Made by a program: the position numbers and the translations under genes. Below, one piece after another: positions 25,304-35,869 of a stretch of 64,000 nucleotides of DNA. The notes beneath the pieces are model-generated. The model searched no databases and was not told the origin of the DNA. It was given only the letters and a program-made list of their open reading frames with translations. Within the stretch, counting starts at the first letter, position 1. Every line of letters begins with the position of its first letter. This stretch comes from Loxodes magnus. Taxonomy: Eukaryota; Ciliophora; Karyorelictea; Loxodida; Loxodidae. The stretch lies in the NCBI GenBank assembly GCA_946699065.1, contig CAMPDV010000005.1:1240001-1304000 (forward strand). Reading direction: 5' to 3'.

Positions 25304-26139
25304 GCCAGCTGCTAATTTAGCTTCGGAGAGTATTCTAAATATAAGAACAATTAGATAGTTTGGAAATGAGAGTCTAATAATACATTAGTATAAGAGATAT
25401 TTGAGAAATTAAATCGAAAAAGAGAAAAAATAGGCCTATATACAGGTCTGCTTCTTGGATGTAATAGGTTATTAGTTTTTCTTACTTATACTCTTTTACT
25501 CTGGTTTACCTCGGGACTTAATAAGCATACAACTATGTTCGATTATTAAGACAGCATCACAGCTATATGATTTTGTGTCTGAGGATCTTTTGGAATTTTG
25601 TATAGTTCAATTTACGCTACAGATATTGCAATTAGGGAGTCAGCAGCTATTAGCTTTTTTTTAATTTTGGACTACTAGAATAAAGTGGTAAGCAAGCCAC
25701 CAGAACATCAAAAAAATAGAGTTTAGAATGCAAAAATTGAATTGAAGTAAGTTAGCTTTTCCTATTCTAAGAATCCAACTTTCAAAGTTCTTAGCAATGA
25801 ATCTAAAATTTTCTGCAGGCACAGCAACTGGATTAGTTGGATTTAGCGGTTCTAGGAAATCAACAATAATTTCATTGCTGATGAGATTTTATGAACCATA
25901 AGAAGAAAGAATTTTTATAGATGAGATAGATATAAAAGATATGTCTTTAGCTTATCTGCGAAGCTTGATAGGTCTCGTAAGTTAGGAGCCTGCTCTCTTT
26001 TCTGGTACTGTCAAGTAAAATATAAAGTATAGCAAGCCAGAGGCAACTGATTCAGAAATAAAGACTGTTATGGATAAAGCGTGTGTTGATCTAAGTTTTG
26101 AGGATCTAGAAGTGAATGTTGCTGTAGGATAAATTCTAG

Positions 26140-26336
26140 TAGAAGAATAAAATGTCGCAAGATATTTTCTTATAAAGGATCCACCAAGTTAAAGAACTTT
26201 AATGATAGTGGAAATCCTACTTCATCATAGGTTGGAGAAAATAAGTAATCGTATTGCAAAATGTATCCTATATTTTAATAGATTATAACTAAAAAACCAC
26301 ATTTTTTTAGAAGAATAAATTTCAGAGATAGTTGTT
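26140..26336 (+). repeat. Degenerate copy of the 31.2 kb repeat (left part)
   Basis: AAGATATTTTCTTATAAAGG, CACCAAGTTAAAGAACTTTA and GTGGAAATCCTACTTCATCA correspond to AAGAGATTTTCTGATGGAAG, CACCAAGTTCAAGGACTCTA and GCAGAAATCCTACTTCATCA at 31200-31285. It directly follows the broken end of the ABC gene and is cut by the SINE-like element at 26337. Confidence 0.6.
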
Positions 26337-26755
26337 AAATAAATAATAAATAAATATGATTATATGGTGTAGCACCTCATTGGCGCGTAGCTCTTTCAAT
26401 ATTAATATTTAATATTAAAAAAATATTCTCATACTTCTTGTATCATTCTAGCTGTCCAATGAGTCACGTCAGCTTCTCCAAGTGGGGAATCTGCTTATTA
26501 AAGATCATTCTCGAATCTTGAACCAATTATTTCAGCCTTCTTGAATAATATCCAAATTTGAATTAGTCATTAATCATTAGCAGGCCCATCAGTCAAACGT
26601 TCATACTGCTAGTGAGAATCTTCGGGCAAGTTACTCTTGTCTCTTCCGAGTTTATAACATTTCCTGTGGTTGCATCTAGTTCGAGATTACTTGTAATGCT
26701 GTATACATTGCACCATATTACCTGCTAGGTCTTCTAAAAGCGACCGATATCCGAA
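26337..26755 (-). mobile_element. SINE-like structured repeat, copy S3
   Basis: Read on the minus strand it starts at about 26755 with GATATCGG, runs through conserved blocks (TGCAATGTATACAGCATTAC, AGTAATCTCGAACTAGATG, CTTGCCCGAAGATTCTCAC, TTAATAAGCAGATTCCCCAC) and ends in the hairpin at 26366-26393 and a TTTATTTA-type tail at 26337-26360. Copy S2 at 35182-35592 matches over the whole length. It encodes no protein. It is either a SINE that borrows a LINE 3' end or a mobilised 3' UTR. An AAGCTC(A/G)G stretch resembles an RNA polymerase III A box, but no convincing B box is seen. Confidence 0.7.
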
Positions 26756-27468
26756 TTTTATTTAATATTTAATAAAATCTTTTGATAGAGTTGCGCTTAA
26801 ATGAGATGCTAAACACTCTTTAACCATATTTCCCAATGTTGGTATCAAATTTTAAAGAAGGTTGTTTGTTCAAGATTCAAGAATTTAGGATATACGAGAA
26901 GTTGCATTTGATATCTATTGTATCTCAATTTTAGTAAGAAATAGTATTTATAAAGATTTACTTTTAATTCTATTTTAACCTAAATTCATGTCAAGCCTAT
27001 TAATGGTGACGTAACTTTAAAATCTAATTTTATGCTATTTTATTATAAAATATGATTTAAGGGATTTTATAATTAAATTAATTTAATTATAGGAAATATA
27101 TACTTATTTAATTTTTATCTATATCATGAATTGATTGGAATAAAGGCTCCTAAAATTTAATTTTTTCATAATTAAACATATCTAAATGAGATTATGCACC
27201 TAATAATTAATTTCTATAAACTCTAGCTTAAAAGATAGAAATAGAAATGAATAAACTTATAAATAAATAGAAGCAATTTTCTAAAAATAATCAGCTAATT
27301 AATTTGATATAAACTATTTACTATTGCTTTTAATTTTATTCAGTAACTTATTATTAATAATTATCTATAATCGTTATATATTCAAATCTATAAATTACTA
27401 AAACATTTGGCTTCATATGAGTCTAAAATAATAGATAAATAGCTAACTTATGTTAAATACATTTTTAG
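26756..27468. other. AT-rich spacer with the right part of the nested 31.2 kb repeat
   Basis: The first 75 bp (AATAAAATCTTTTGATAGAGTT...) resemble 31385-31445, suggesting that the SINE-like element landed inside an older copy of that repeat. The rest, up to the edge of cassette B, shows nothing. Confidence 0.45.
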
Positions 27469-27530
27469 TATTTAAAATTAAATTAAGATTTTAGGTTTTT
27501 TATTGAGTTAAGAGTTAAATTAAATCTAAA

Positions 27531-28543
27531 TCACACGATTGTTTTACTTGCTTTATCCCATGTTCCATTTTTCAGTGAATAAATTGAAATAGTATAGTCT
27601 TTATTAAACATATACAAATTATTTAAGCGACTATGAAAATTATATCAGCAATAATTTGTATTATGAGATGTCGAAAATTGATCCCCATGCTCTACCAATT
27701 TTTTCGTATCAAAGACACTAGTCTTAATTTGAGGAGATTCATTATTAAAAATCATTATATTTTGCATTTAATCAACATAATTTGCTGTGAAAAAGTTTGC
27801 TCTATTTGCAAAAGAAGTTTCATGCTGGAACCAATTTTCTTTGAAACAATCAAAGTAAAATATTTTATCTATTTTTCCTTAATCATACCCTCCAAATTAA
27901 AAAACTTATTAATTTTAATAAGCACAACCTGCAGTGTAATTTTCAAGTTTAAGAGGTAAATTTTCTAATTTTATTGACTATTTTGTTCTAATGTTGAATA
28001 CTTCAGTTGATTTGCATGATATCCTCCTACAAGATACAATAATTCTTTTTAATCGTAAGCTGATTTATGAGCAGCTCGCTTATCATGCATTTAATGAAGT
28101 TCTACAATTCCTTAACTTTCATAAGTTTGTTAATTTTCTTGATTTTAGTTTGACGTTACTTTCTTATTCTTAATTTAGACAATCTAGATTTACTTTTAAT
28201 CTGATTCTAGTCTACTATAATAGGATCCTGTAATAATCAATTGCTATTAACTTATTTACTCAATGTAACTATAATGTTCGCCTATTTAATTTAAATTACT
28301 AAGATTCCATTCAGATTATGTGTTTTTTGTCGCATTGTAAGTAACTAGAATTTAAGAGTTATATTATATGATGTGATATTTCACTTAATTATAGAACAAA
28401 TTAGGAAGTAATTCTCACTTAAGAAACAGCAGCCCAAACTTTTTGATTAACGACAAAGTACTGCTTGTAGATTGCTGCTTTGCAAAGTTTCTAAGAGCTA
28501 AAACTTTAATGAACTAAGCTTATTTATTAATTTAGTTTTCCAT
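27531..28543 (-). pseudogene. Kelch-like gene, copy B, one-base deletion
   Basis: Start codon complement at 28541-28543, stop position equivalent at 27531-27533. The span is 1013 nt against 1014 in copies A and C. The missing T lies at about 28018-28022, in the codons for the first GGYS blade motif (GGATATCATGC against GGATATTCATGC). After it the frame is lost and soon meets TGA. Several further substitutions, such as CCTCTTAAAC for CCTTTTAAGC, show that it has drifted more than copies A and C. Confidence 0.8.
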
Positions 28544-28875
28544 TTTATTTTGAAATGTTTTTATTTAAAGTATTTTATACTTCTAAATATCTGTTTCAAT
28601 CATTTATAAAGCATATCAATATACTTATAATAATTTATATTTAGTTATATATAAAGATTTCCTAACTCTTAAAAGGCTTTAGCTAGATTATTTAAACTAT
28701 TATATTAAAGATAATAATAAGCTTCTTAAGCTTTATATGCTAATAGCTTTAATGAGTTTATACTTTAAATCTTTCTCATTAATAAGAATATTATTCATAG
28801 TAGCTTTAATCAAATATAAGTAAAGCCAATATAAGAGTGTAAGCTTGAAATAATATCTTAATAAATAGAAAGTGT

Positions 28876-29795
28876 TCACTTATCAGACTACAGTTTGACT
28901 TTTAAATGTTCCCAAATTTATCCAGTAGCATCAAGGTGATTAGAAAAGTCTTAGAGGACTTAGTATATGGCTTCTCTTTCTTATTGGTTCTTCTATTAAG
29001 CTCTTTATAGAGTAGTATAAATGAATTACTCTACATTGAGGGATTTTATTTACCTAACATTATATTAGAGAACTTTATCATCTGCATCCTGAATAAATGA
29101 CTTACTTTAAGTAGAACTAAGAGATTTTGAGTTTGCTTGATAACGTAGTTAGTTTTGCTAAAAGTGTGGAGCAAATGTAGCAATTCTTTGGCATAGCCTT
29201 AGAGAAAAAAATAGGTTTTCTATACACTTGGTTTGCGTTGATAGAGATTCATTAATAAATTAGAAGCTTCCATTCTTACATTTTCATTCTGAGATTGAAT
29301 AAAAGGTTCAATCTCTTTTAAAATATTACATTTTAAGATTAAATCTTCCAAGTTTCTCTTTCAAATTTTGCTTTATTCAGGCACTTGCATTGTAAGGTTT
29401 TACAAGCAGATTAGTGAGTAATTTTTACTTATTTCACTTTAATCTTTCAAAGTGATCAATAAGTTTTTCACCAAATCCACATTGCTATCATCACTCCTAA
29501 TAACAATCCTCATATTTGGGTTTTCCAGAAACCTTGCTAAGTAGAATAAAGCAAGTTGTCCATAAGTTTAAGGAAATTCGTTTCAACAATGTTCATCAAT
29601 ATCAATGTTTTAATCAGTTATTTCTTCACTAGAAAAAATAAAACTCCCTAATAGTTACCAATTTTCAGTATCATAAGCTTTGTTTATCTAATTAAATTCA
29701 AGGCTCAAGGGTTATATTATATGGCTTTCTTTAATTGCACTATCGACCAACTTTACTTTATTGCACCCAGATTCTCTGGAGCACATAGATCCCAT
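28876..29795 (-). CDS. Armadillo/HEAT-like protein, predicted N-myristoylated (copy B)
   Basis: ATG complement at 29793-29795, TGA complement at 28876-28878, span 920 nt exactly as in copies A and C, with the same 17-nt intron. I noticed no frame-breaking change. The encoded protein should therefore be the same 300-residue MGSMCS... protein. It lies upstream of the frameshifted kelch copy B. Whether it is expressed cannot be told from sequence. Confidence 0.65.
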
Positions 29796-30766
29796 TTTAA
29801 ATTAACCAAATTATTTAAATTATACCACAATTAAGAAACTACTAAGTAGACAAAAAGAAGCTTTTCACATACCTCATTAGTCTATATTTTTATCTTCACT
29901 TTTAACAATTAAGCTTGCATATTATCCATATATTCCAGTAACTCATATCCTTTATCTATTAATTATAGTATCATAGTTATAGATGTAAAAGTAAGTAGGA
30001 GTATTACTAAATCTTTATGTTTATAATGAACTGGAGTAGTCTTGTAAAATAAATATTTATATTTTAGATAAATAAGTATAGTTAGATTCATCTACTTTAG
30101 TTCCCTTTTTTATTTTTACTATTATATTTAAAAATATAATAGTAATTTTCTATCTATAAGCTTTATTAATATTCAACTTAATTTACTAAATATGAATATT
30201 TTAAACCTTTATAACTAATTTTTATATTATGTTCAGCAAATTTCTCTCTTAACTAATCAATTATGATATCCAAAAGTATTTATTTACGTTCATTATTTAT
30301 TTTTAATATTAGATCTATGAATATTTATATTATCAGCTTAAATTATATAATTTTAGCTTTTCTAAATTTTAAATATGTTCTGCTTTTCATTTTTTATTGT
30401 GGCTGTATTTCCTATTATCTTTTTAATATATATAATTAAACTTACACCTCTATCTCAATAAAATTTTTTCTTAATCCTATCTTCTTAAACTCATTATTAT
30501 TTATGATAATCAAAAGAGAGTTGGGAGCAAGATTTTTAATTATCTGATTATAACTCTTATCATAGAGAGATCTCTGATTGAAACCAGATCTTGATGGAAA
30601 ATATTTTGAAGATTATCTTACCTTATCATGAACTTGATTTTTATGATTATGGAGTATGCATTTATAACTCATTAGGATCCTACTTGAAGGGTTGATAAGA
30701 AGAATTTCCTCGTTATGACCGTTAAGTTTATTTAAAGAAAACAGTATGGTGAGAGTTTATTTGTCT

Positions 30767-31070
30767 TCAAAAGTTCAAAGCTAATCCTTTTTGATATTTA
30801 TATAAATTATTGTGAAATTTCCTCAATTTTTCAATTGTCATACATTTTAAATATTTTAAACGAAAACAGTGTATTGTTAAATCTGGAAAGAATTGCAATA
30901 TCAGCATCTCTTTAACTTCTATTTCTGCACTTTTGAGTAGTAAAATAATTTTGGAATTTCTTAAAATATTATACTTATTTAAATGTCTTATAGTTATTTT
31001 CAATTTATTTTCTGGTATTTCTTTGTTGCCTTTTCGATTTTTTGCTACCCTACACTTTCCTTATGATTTT
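30767..31070 (-). pseudogene. Diverged copy of the small gene at 7561-8167
   Basis: On the minus strand the sequence GGGTAGCAAAAAATCGAAAA, GGCAACAAAGAAATACCAGA parallels GGGAGCAAAACTACGAAAAG, GTAACAAAAAATTATAGAAT at about 7619-7658. It is followed by a frame reading EIEVKEMLILQFFPDLTIHC that ends in TGA at 30767. It lies between the broken coiled-coil copy and armadillo copy B, the same position its relative holds at the intact locus. Confidence 0.5.
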
Positions 31071-31139
31071 AATTTAATTTAATTTAATATTATATTATTT
31101 AATTTAAATAGTGTGGTAAGCCTTTTTTCTTTGGAATTG

Positions 31140-31445
31140 ATTGGCAGTCTACAGGCAATTAGAAATGAGTGTTGCTGAGAATAAGCCTTAAGAATCATCC
31201 AAAATCACAAGAGATTTTCTGATGGAAGATTCACCAAGTTCAAGGACTCTAAATGCCGGCAGAAATCCTACTTCATCAAAAGTAGTGGAAATTATGTCCC
31301 TTTAACTGCAGAATGAGCCCTATGCTTTGGTATCTTTGAACTGCAAACCCGCATTGATTTTTGCGAATCAAAATTTAGAGATATTGGGAATAAAATTTTT
31401 GATAGAGTTAAGCACCAGTGAGGGGTTACGCCCTCTTTAATCTAA
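31140..31445 (+). repeat. Unknown repeat with a short open frame (MSVAENK...)
   Basis: ATG at 31165 opens MSVAENKPQESSKITRDFLM, then EDSPSSRTLNAGRNPTSS, with better than background GC content. A degenerate copy lies at 26140-26336 plus about 26765-26835. Near 31405-31435 it holds a GC-rich hairpin-like stretch (GAGGGGTTACGCCCTC) that loosely resembles the 3' hairpin of the LINE-type elements. Probably part of a mobile element; family unknown. Confidence 0.45.
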
Positions 31446-31669
31446 TTTTTTAGTGAAGAATTACTTGAGCGGTCTTAAGTTTTATAACGTTAAGTCTAAC
31501 TAAATCTTAAGCAAATTTATATAGTAAGTTTCTAATGAGATAATTATTCATCGTTATTCATTATTATCAATGTTATTATATTAAATGAAATTAAGTTCGT
31601 TTTTTTCATTAAAAATTCTAAATTATTTTATAAAACTTCATCTAAAATTGAAATTTAATTATATATTTT

Positions 31670-32120
31670 TTCTAATCTCTTAGACTTCATTTCAACTCCT
31701 TTACGTATTGCAGATTAAAAATTTTCTCAAGCTAAAATAATATCGATTATCTTATCTTTATAATAAATACGTGTTCTAAAATATTTAATTCATTCTATTT
31801 CATCTAATCAGAATCAGTTTCTTTTTATAGAATTTTTCTGTGTTCTTCTTCTTGCTTTCTTTACAGTTCGTTTCTTACTTAAGTATCTTTTATCTTAAAG
31901 TATTTTTCTTTCGGTTTTCGGTAAAATCCTTTTAAGCTTATTATCTTGCTTTTTGATTTCTTATGCTATAACAAAATATTTGCTATATATTTGATTTATC
32001 AGCGTTTGATTATTTAATTTTATAGCTTTTTCTATAATGTTTCCTCATAATTTCTTTTAATTTCAGTCTTGAATCTAATTAAAGCAAATTTATTAGCTTC
32101 TACTTCTTCTCTCTACTTAG
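31670..32120 (-). pseudogene. 3' fragment of the second copy of the 6288-7158 coiled-coil gene
   Basis: Read on minus from 32120: AGAAGTAGAAGCTAATAAAT, AGACTGAAATTAAAAGAAAT, CAAACGCTGAT, GCATAAGAAATCAAAA, TAAGCTTAAAAGGA, GAAGAACACAG, TTTAGAACACG and TATTATAAAGATAAG follow parent positions of about 6638-7059. It then carries a degenerate intron (donor mutated from GGTAAA to GATAAT) and the homologue of exon 2, ending near 31670. It starts where the 13750-14020 fragment stops. Confidence 0.8.
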
Positions 32121-32820
32121 AAAATAAAATAAAAGAGTTAAAATATTATAAATATTGGTTACAGTTATAATACTTATAATAAAGACTATAAGTATTATAA
32201 GCAAGTTAAATATAAAAGTTTTGCTTTGCTTATTACTATCTCTCTCTTTCTCTAATGCATATTTTATATATCAGTTTTATGATCTATATTTCCTTTAAAG
32301 CTCTTTGATTCTTTTAATACATCATAGTATGTTTAAGCATTAAAGGAAATTCCATTACATATTTAAGACGTTATTTGGATAAATTTAGAGAATTTAATTT
32401 AGTTATAATAAAACTTAACTCTTTTGATCCTTCCTTAAAAATAGATTATTTATTAAATTTTTGGGCTTAAAATAGTGAAGTTTCTTTATTTTTGTTATAA
32501 TTAAGCTTCAAATTTATAGGATAAAGATTGGCAGCTGTATAAAACATACATATAAAGATTGGAGTAGCTATAGCTTAAATAAGTAGACCTATCATGTATT
32601 TGCTAAGCAATTTATTTAAAAACTATAGCTAAAACTAATTTCTATTATTACACTGAAGCTGATATGTAGCTCTTTTGAAAAAAGATACTAAATGTAGCAT
32701 ATAAAGTTAAAGTTAAAGTTAAAGTTAAAAAGCTTTGTTAAAGCCTTAGTAGTCAGCCATATGACCTATTCTATCAGCTAGTCTCCATTAGTTTGTCTTG
32801 AATTTCTACTAGGCTTAGTT
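32121..32820. other. AT-rich spacer with a small (AAAGTT)n tract
   Basis: No gene. At about 32704-32730 a six-base unit AAAGTT is repeated four to five times. The unit does not resemble ciliate telomere repeats. Confidence 0.4.
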
Positions 32821-32835
32821 AGGCGGTGTAGCACT

Positions 32836-33573
32836 TCATTAGCGCACCATCCTTTAATATTCTGAATAGTTTTCATCTTGCATGTAGCGTTCCTAATTAT
32901 TTCTCCAAGGATTAAGATTTGAATTAAAGAATTTTTTTCTATAAATTTTTCCGCTTTATGTATGATATATCCTAAATAGTTTTCTAAAAATATCTTATTT
33001 ATTCTTTCTTTAAATTTCGCTTAGTTAGTAGCAGTATTTTCATTGGTGTTATTTATTGCACACGTAGCATTTTATTCTTCTTTTAAACTATTATTCCTGT
33101 AACACTTATTTAATTTAAATTTACTACTTATTTTAAATAAACGTTTACTGTTTATTTTAATTTGAGGCTTCATTTTCTATTTCCATAGGATCTGATTAAT
33201 TCTGTTAAATCGAAAATGGCGTTACCTGAATTTATTATTAAATTTAAAGAATTCTTTGTTCCAGTTTGTCTTCTATTTCTTATGATTATTAATATTGTTT
33301 CTCAAGTAAAGACGTTATTAGTTTTTCTAATTTTTCTACTTTATCAGTGAGGTATCTATTTTTAAACATAAACTCTTTTAATGACTTAGATAATATTTCT
33401 ATTTGAGTTTGTGTAGGAAGTTTTTTCAGTTCTGGATTTCCAAGTGGTTAATGTTCGTCATATCAATCATATTTCTCACTTTCACTCATTGTAATTATTT
33501 AGCTTTTTTATTTTTTAGAGAATTTTCCTGTTTAAATGTTTTGTTAAAAGTTCTGTTATTTCTTAGAAGCCAT
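32836..33573 (-). CDS. Gag-like ORF1 of a LINE-type element, intact, 245 aa, CCHC-type zinc knuckle
   Basis: ATG complement at 33571-33573, TGA complement at 32836-32838, 246 codons in one frame. The N-terminus is basic and Gln-rich (MASKKQQNFQQN). A coiled-coil middle (LTDKVEKLEKLITSLLEK) is followed by DPMEIENEASN and a knuckle CYVCNKQHQWKYC (CX2CX3HX4C, one residue shorter than the usual CX4H spacing). DPMEIE also occurs before the knuckle of the 40.4 kb ORF1 (DPMDIE). No RT follows. The stop codon lies inside the conserved 3' hairpin (32824-32848). The intact frame suggests recent activity or use by other elements. It probably binds element RNA. Confidence 0.7.
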
Positions 33574-33735
33574 TTTATGTTGTATAATAAAGTAAAATAA
33601 ATTTAAGGATACTAAATTATTTTACCGCCTAAAATAATATCTTAAAGGTACAAAAGTATATAAAACTTTAGATATAATATAATAATAAAATAATCATAAT
33701 ACTATAAATTTATCTTTAAATTAATTTAAAAAAAT

Positions 33736-34620
33736 ATGTCAGGATTCAAACCAGGATTCTTCGCGGTTCCTAAAAAGTAGGAGTTAACAACATCCTAGAA
33801 AGATTAGGACCAGGAAAAGGGTAACAATAAGGTTGCCCTTCAGGATGAATCTCCCACCTCTGAAGAAAAGCCTAGGAAATAGGCTAAGAATATTATGTGC
33901 TCGGAAGTCTCGAATCTCACCACATAATAGTAAATAAGCTATGATTAGCTGATTAAAGTGGTGCTAGACCTCCAGGAAGAGGTCAAAAAGTTGAAGAAAG
34001 ACAATAAGAAGTTAATGGAAAAACTTGAACTTGCAGAGGAAATAGAATCGAGACTCATGACCTAAGAAAGAGACCTTAACTCATTTTGAAATATATCACA
34101 GGACTAGAGGAGTTAATCTCAAAACTAGCAATTGAAGCAGAAAGAACTGATTAGCAAATTACAAAAATCAGTACAAATTACAGCTTTAAATGGAATTGAA
34201 AGAATAAAGGAATGATCTAATGATAATTGAAGATGAAAATAACTCAAGATTTAAACCTAAACTACAACCAAAAAGATGTTATTATTGCATCTCTCAAAAA
34301 TATCTGTGGAAAAGATGCTAGAAATTTCTCAATTTCAAGTAAGAATATTGAAACTATTAGAAGTAGTTGAACAAAAGGAAGAAACAATAATAAATAAAGT
34401 TATCAAGAGAAAGAGAAGGATTATATTGTAACAAATTTAGAGAAATTTACAAGAAAAAAGACATCTAGCATCTAGGTGAAAGAAGAATTAAAGGATAATA
34501 TGCATGGCAAGGAGAAGAGTTGTAGAGATTGTCAGACTTTTATATTAAGCCTCTAGAGCAATCTAGAGACTGGCGGAAAGTAGGTTGAAATACCTCCAAG
34601 AACGCCAAACACTTAATTTT
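33736..34620 (+). pseudogene. Gag-like ORF1, frameshifted, zinc knuckle His replaced by Tyr
   Basis: Starts MSGFKPGFFAVPKKQE at 33736 in a locally GC-richer stretch. A coiled coil follows (KVVLDLQEEVKKLKKDNKKL). Around 34190-34220 the frame shifts to MIIEDENNSRFKPK and a degenerate knuckle CYYCISQKYLWKRC, in which the His of CX2CX4HX4C has become Tyr (CAT to TAT). The tail EGLYCNKFREIYKKKDIQHL matches the tail of the 40.4 kb ORF1. No 3' hairpin follows directly, so the element is probably truncated at its 3' end. Confidence 0.65.
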
Positions 34621-35181
34621 TTATTTGTATTTATTTATCTTTAAAAATAATAGAATAAAATACATAAACTTATTTTTATTTAGAATAATCTATATCAGTA
34701 TATTGTTTAAATTTAATTGTTTAATTAGTTAAAAAGGAATCTTATTATCTCTTATAATTCAGATTATCAATGTTTAGTTGCTCTTTTATTTAAGTATAGA
34801 AATTTAAAACTAAGTTTTGTAAATTTAGTATAAAATGAAATAATTAGCAACAAAATCTGTGAAACTTGCTAATGAAATATAAAATTTAAATATTATAAAA
34901 AGATTAACAGATTAGAGTAGCTTTCTAGATAATAATTTAATCGGTTCTCATAAATGCTATTTAGATAATTAAACTTCGATAAGTAAATATGAAATATGCT
35001 TAACATAGATAAAAACTATATAAATAAAAATTATATTAAATATAAAATTAATCCAAATTTTTATAAAGCAGTACTAGAACAGACTACAATCATAACAACT
35101 CAATATTATATTGATGTAAACTTTTTTTCTAATATGGATACTTACATCAATTTATCTCAAAAATAATTTAATAAATAAATA
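34621..35181. other. AT-rich spacer
   Basis: No supported feature between the decayed ORF1 and the tail of the next, opposite-strand element. An inverted repeat around TTGATGTAAAC...TTACATCAA (35110-35152) is present. Confidence 0.4.
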
Positions 35182-35592
35182 ATAATTAAAGATGATTATA
35201 GAGCGCGTAGCAACTAGTTGGCGTGCAGCCCTTTCAATATTAATATTTAATATTAAGAAATAATGTTATAGTACTTCTTGTTAAAATTCTAGTAGCCTAG
35301 TGAATCATTTCAGCTTCTCCAAATGGGGAATCTACTTATTAAAGCTTATTCTCTAATCTTGAATTAAATGCTCCAATCTTGAATAAAATCAAAATAAGAA
35401 TTAGTTGTCTAGTTATTAGTAGGTCCGTCAGTCAAACTTTTATACTGTTATTGAGAACCCTCGGGAAAGTAAGATTGTTCTCTTCTGAGCTTGTCCATCC
35501 TTCCCCTTGGTTGATCTAGTGCTAGATTACTCACAACGCAATTTACACTACACCAGATTGCCTATTAGTTCTCCTTACCACAGCCGACATCC
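35182..35592 (-). mobile_element. SINE-like structured repeat, copy S2 (3' end of the element with ORF1 at 36546)
   Basis: On minus it starts GATGTCGGCTGTGG at about 35592, shares all blocks with S3 (26337-26755), and ends in the hairpin at 35201-35230 and an AAT/TTA-rich tail. The 5' 130 bp are also shared with S1 at 36619-36749. Because a Gag-like ORF1 lies just upstream on the same strand (36546 to about 35870), S2 may be the 3' UTR of that element. S3 shows that the block can also exist alone. Confidence 0.65.
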
Positions 35593-35869
35593 ATTTTATT
35601 ATTGAAATAATCAATATAAAAATTAAATTTTAGATAAAATAGCATAATTAATATTAATAATAAGGATAAATTAAAATTTGGTGATAATAAAGATATTTCA
35701 ACCTATGTTTATTGAAGCAGGACAAATTTTTAGGATAAAGGTCTAATTTTACTCATAGAGTAAAAGACCTCTAAGACAGCTGCATAAAGAAAATTAAAAA
35801 ATCTTTTACCTTTTTTAAAACTTCCGGATATTTCAGGATGTGGGAAAGAGCTCTTTTGTTATCTTTTTT

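Larger units (their letters stand above)
20763..26130 (+). pseudogene. ABCB-type (MDR-like) full ABC transporter, decayed and split by a LINE
   Basis: Starts MDQNDQAYHEFSLV at 20763. The order TMD1-NBD1-linker-TMD2-NBD2 is recognisable. NBD1 (about 21960-22700) has [60 protein letters not shown] and [12 protein letters not shown]2 (about 25730-26130) has SQEPALFSGTVKQNI and then stops before its signature and Walker B. Breaks: an extra T near 20975, frame changes near 21540-21600, a 2-base loss in the Walker A Ser codon near 22098, and shifts near 25440 and 25800. Walker A glycines are lost: CEKSEAGK in NBD1 where CGKSGAGK is expected, and GFSGSRKST in NBD2 where GFSGSGKST is expected. A LINE lies at 23499-25286 in TMD2. 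Such proteins export hydrophobic compounds, but this copy cannot be functional. Confidence 0.85.
27469..30433 (-). repeat. Armadillo/kelch cassette, copy B (inverted)
   Basis: A 2965-bp block that is the reverse complement of copy C (42664-45628) and, over its core, of copy A. The B/C match ends within a few bases on both sides. No terminal inverted repeats or clear target-site duplications were seen, so segmental duplication is more likely than a DNA transposon. Confidence 0.85.

Noticed and set aside
26595..26630. CTGATGG in the SINE-like repeat, reminiscent of a hammerhead core
   Set aside because: The core needs CTGATGA and a GAAA partner with flanking stems, which I could not find, and the block is changed in the other copy.
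27469..30433. Cassette B/C as a DNA transposon carrying two genes
   Set aside because: No terminal inverted repeats, no transposase and no clear target-site duplication at either end. Segmental duplication or conversion fits better.
32704..32730. (AAAGTT)n tract as a possible internal telomere repeat
   Set aside because: Only four to five units, and the sequence does not resemble the G-rich telomere units of ciliates.
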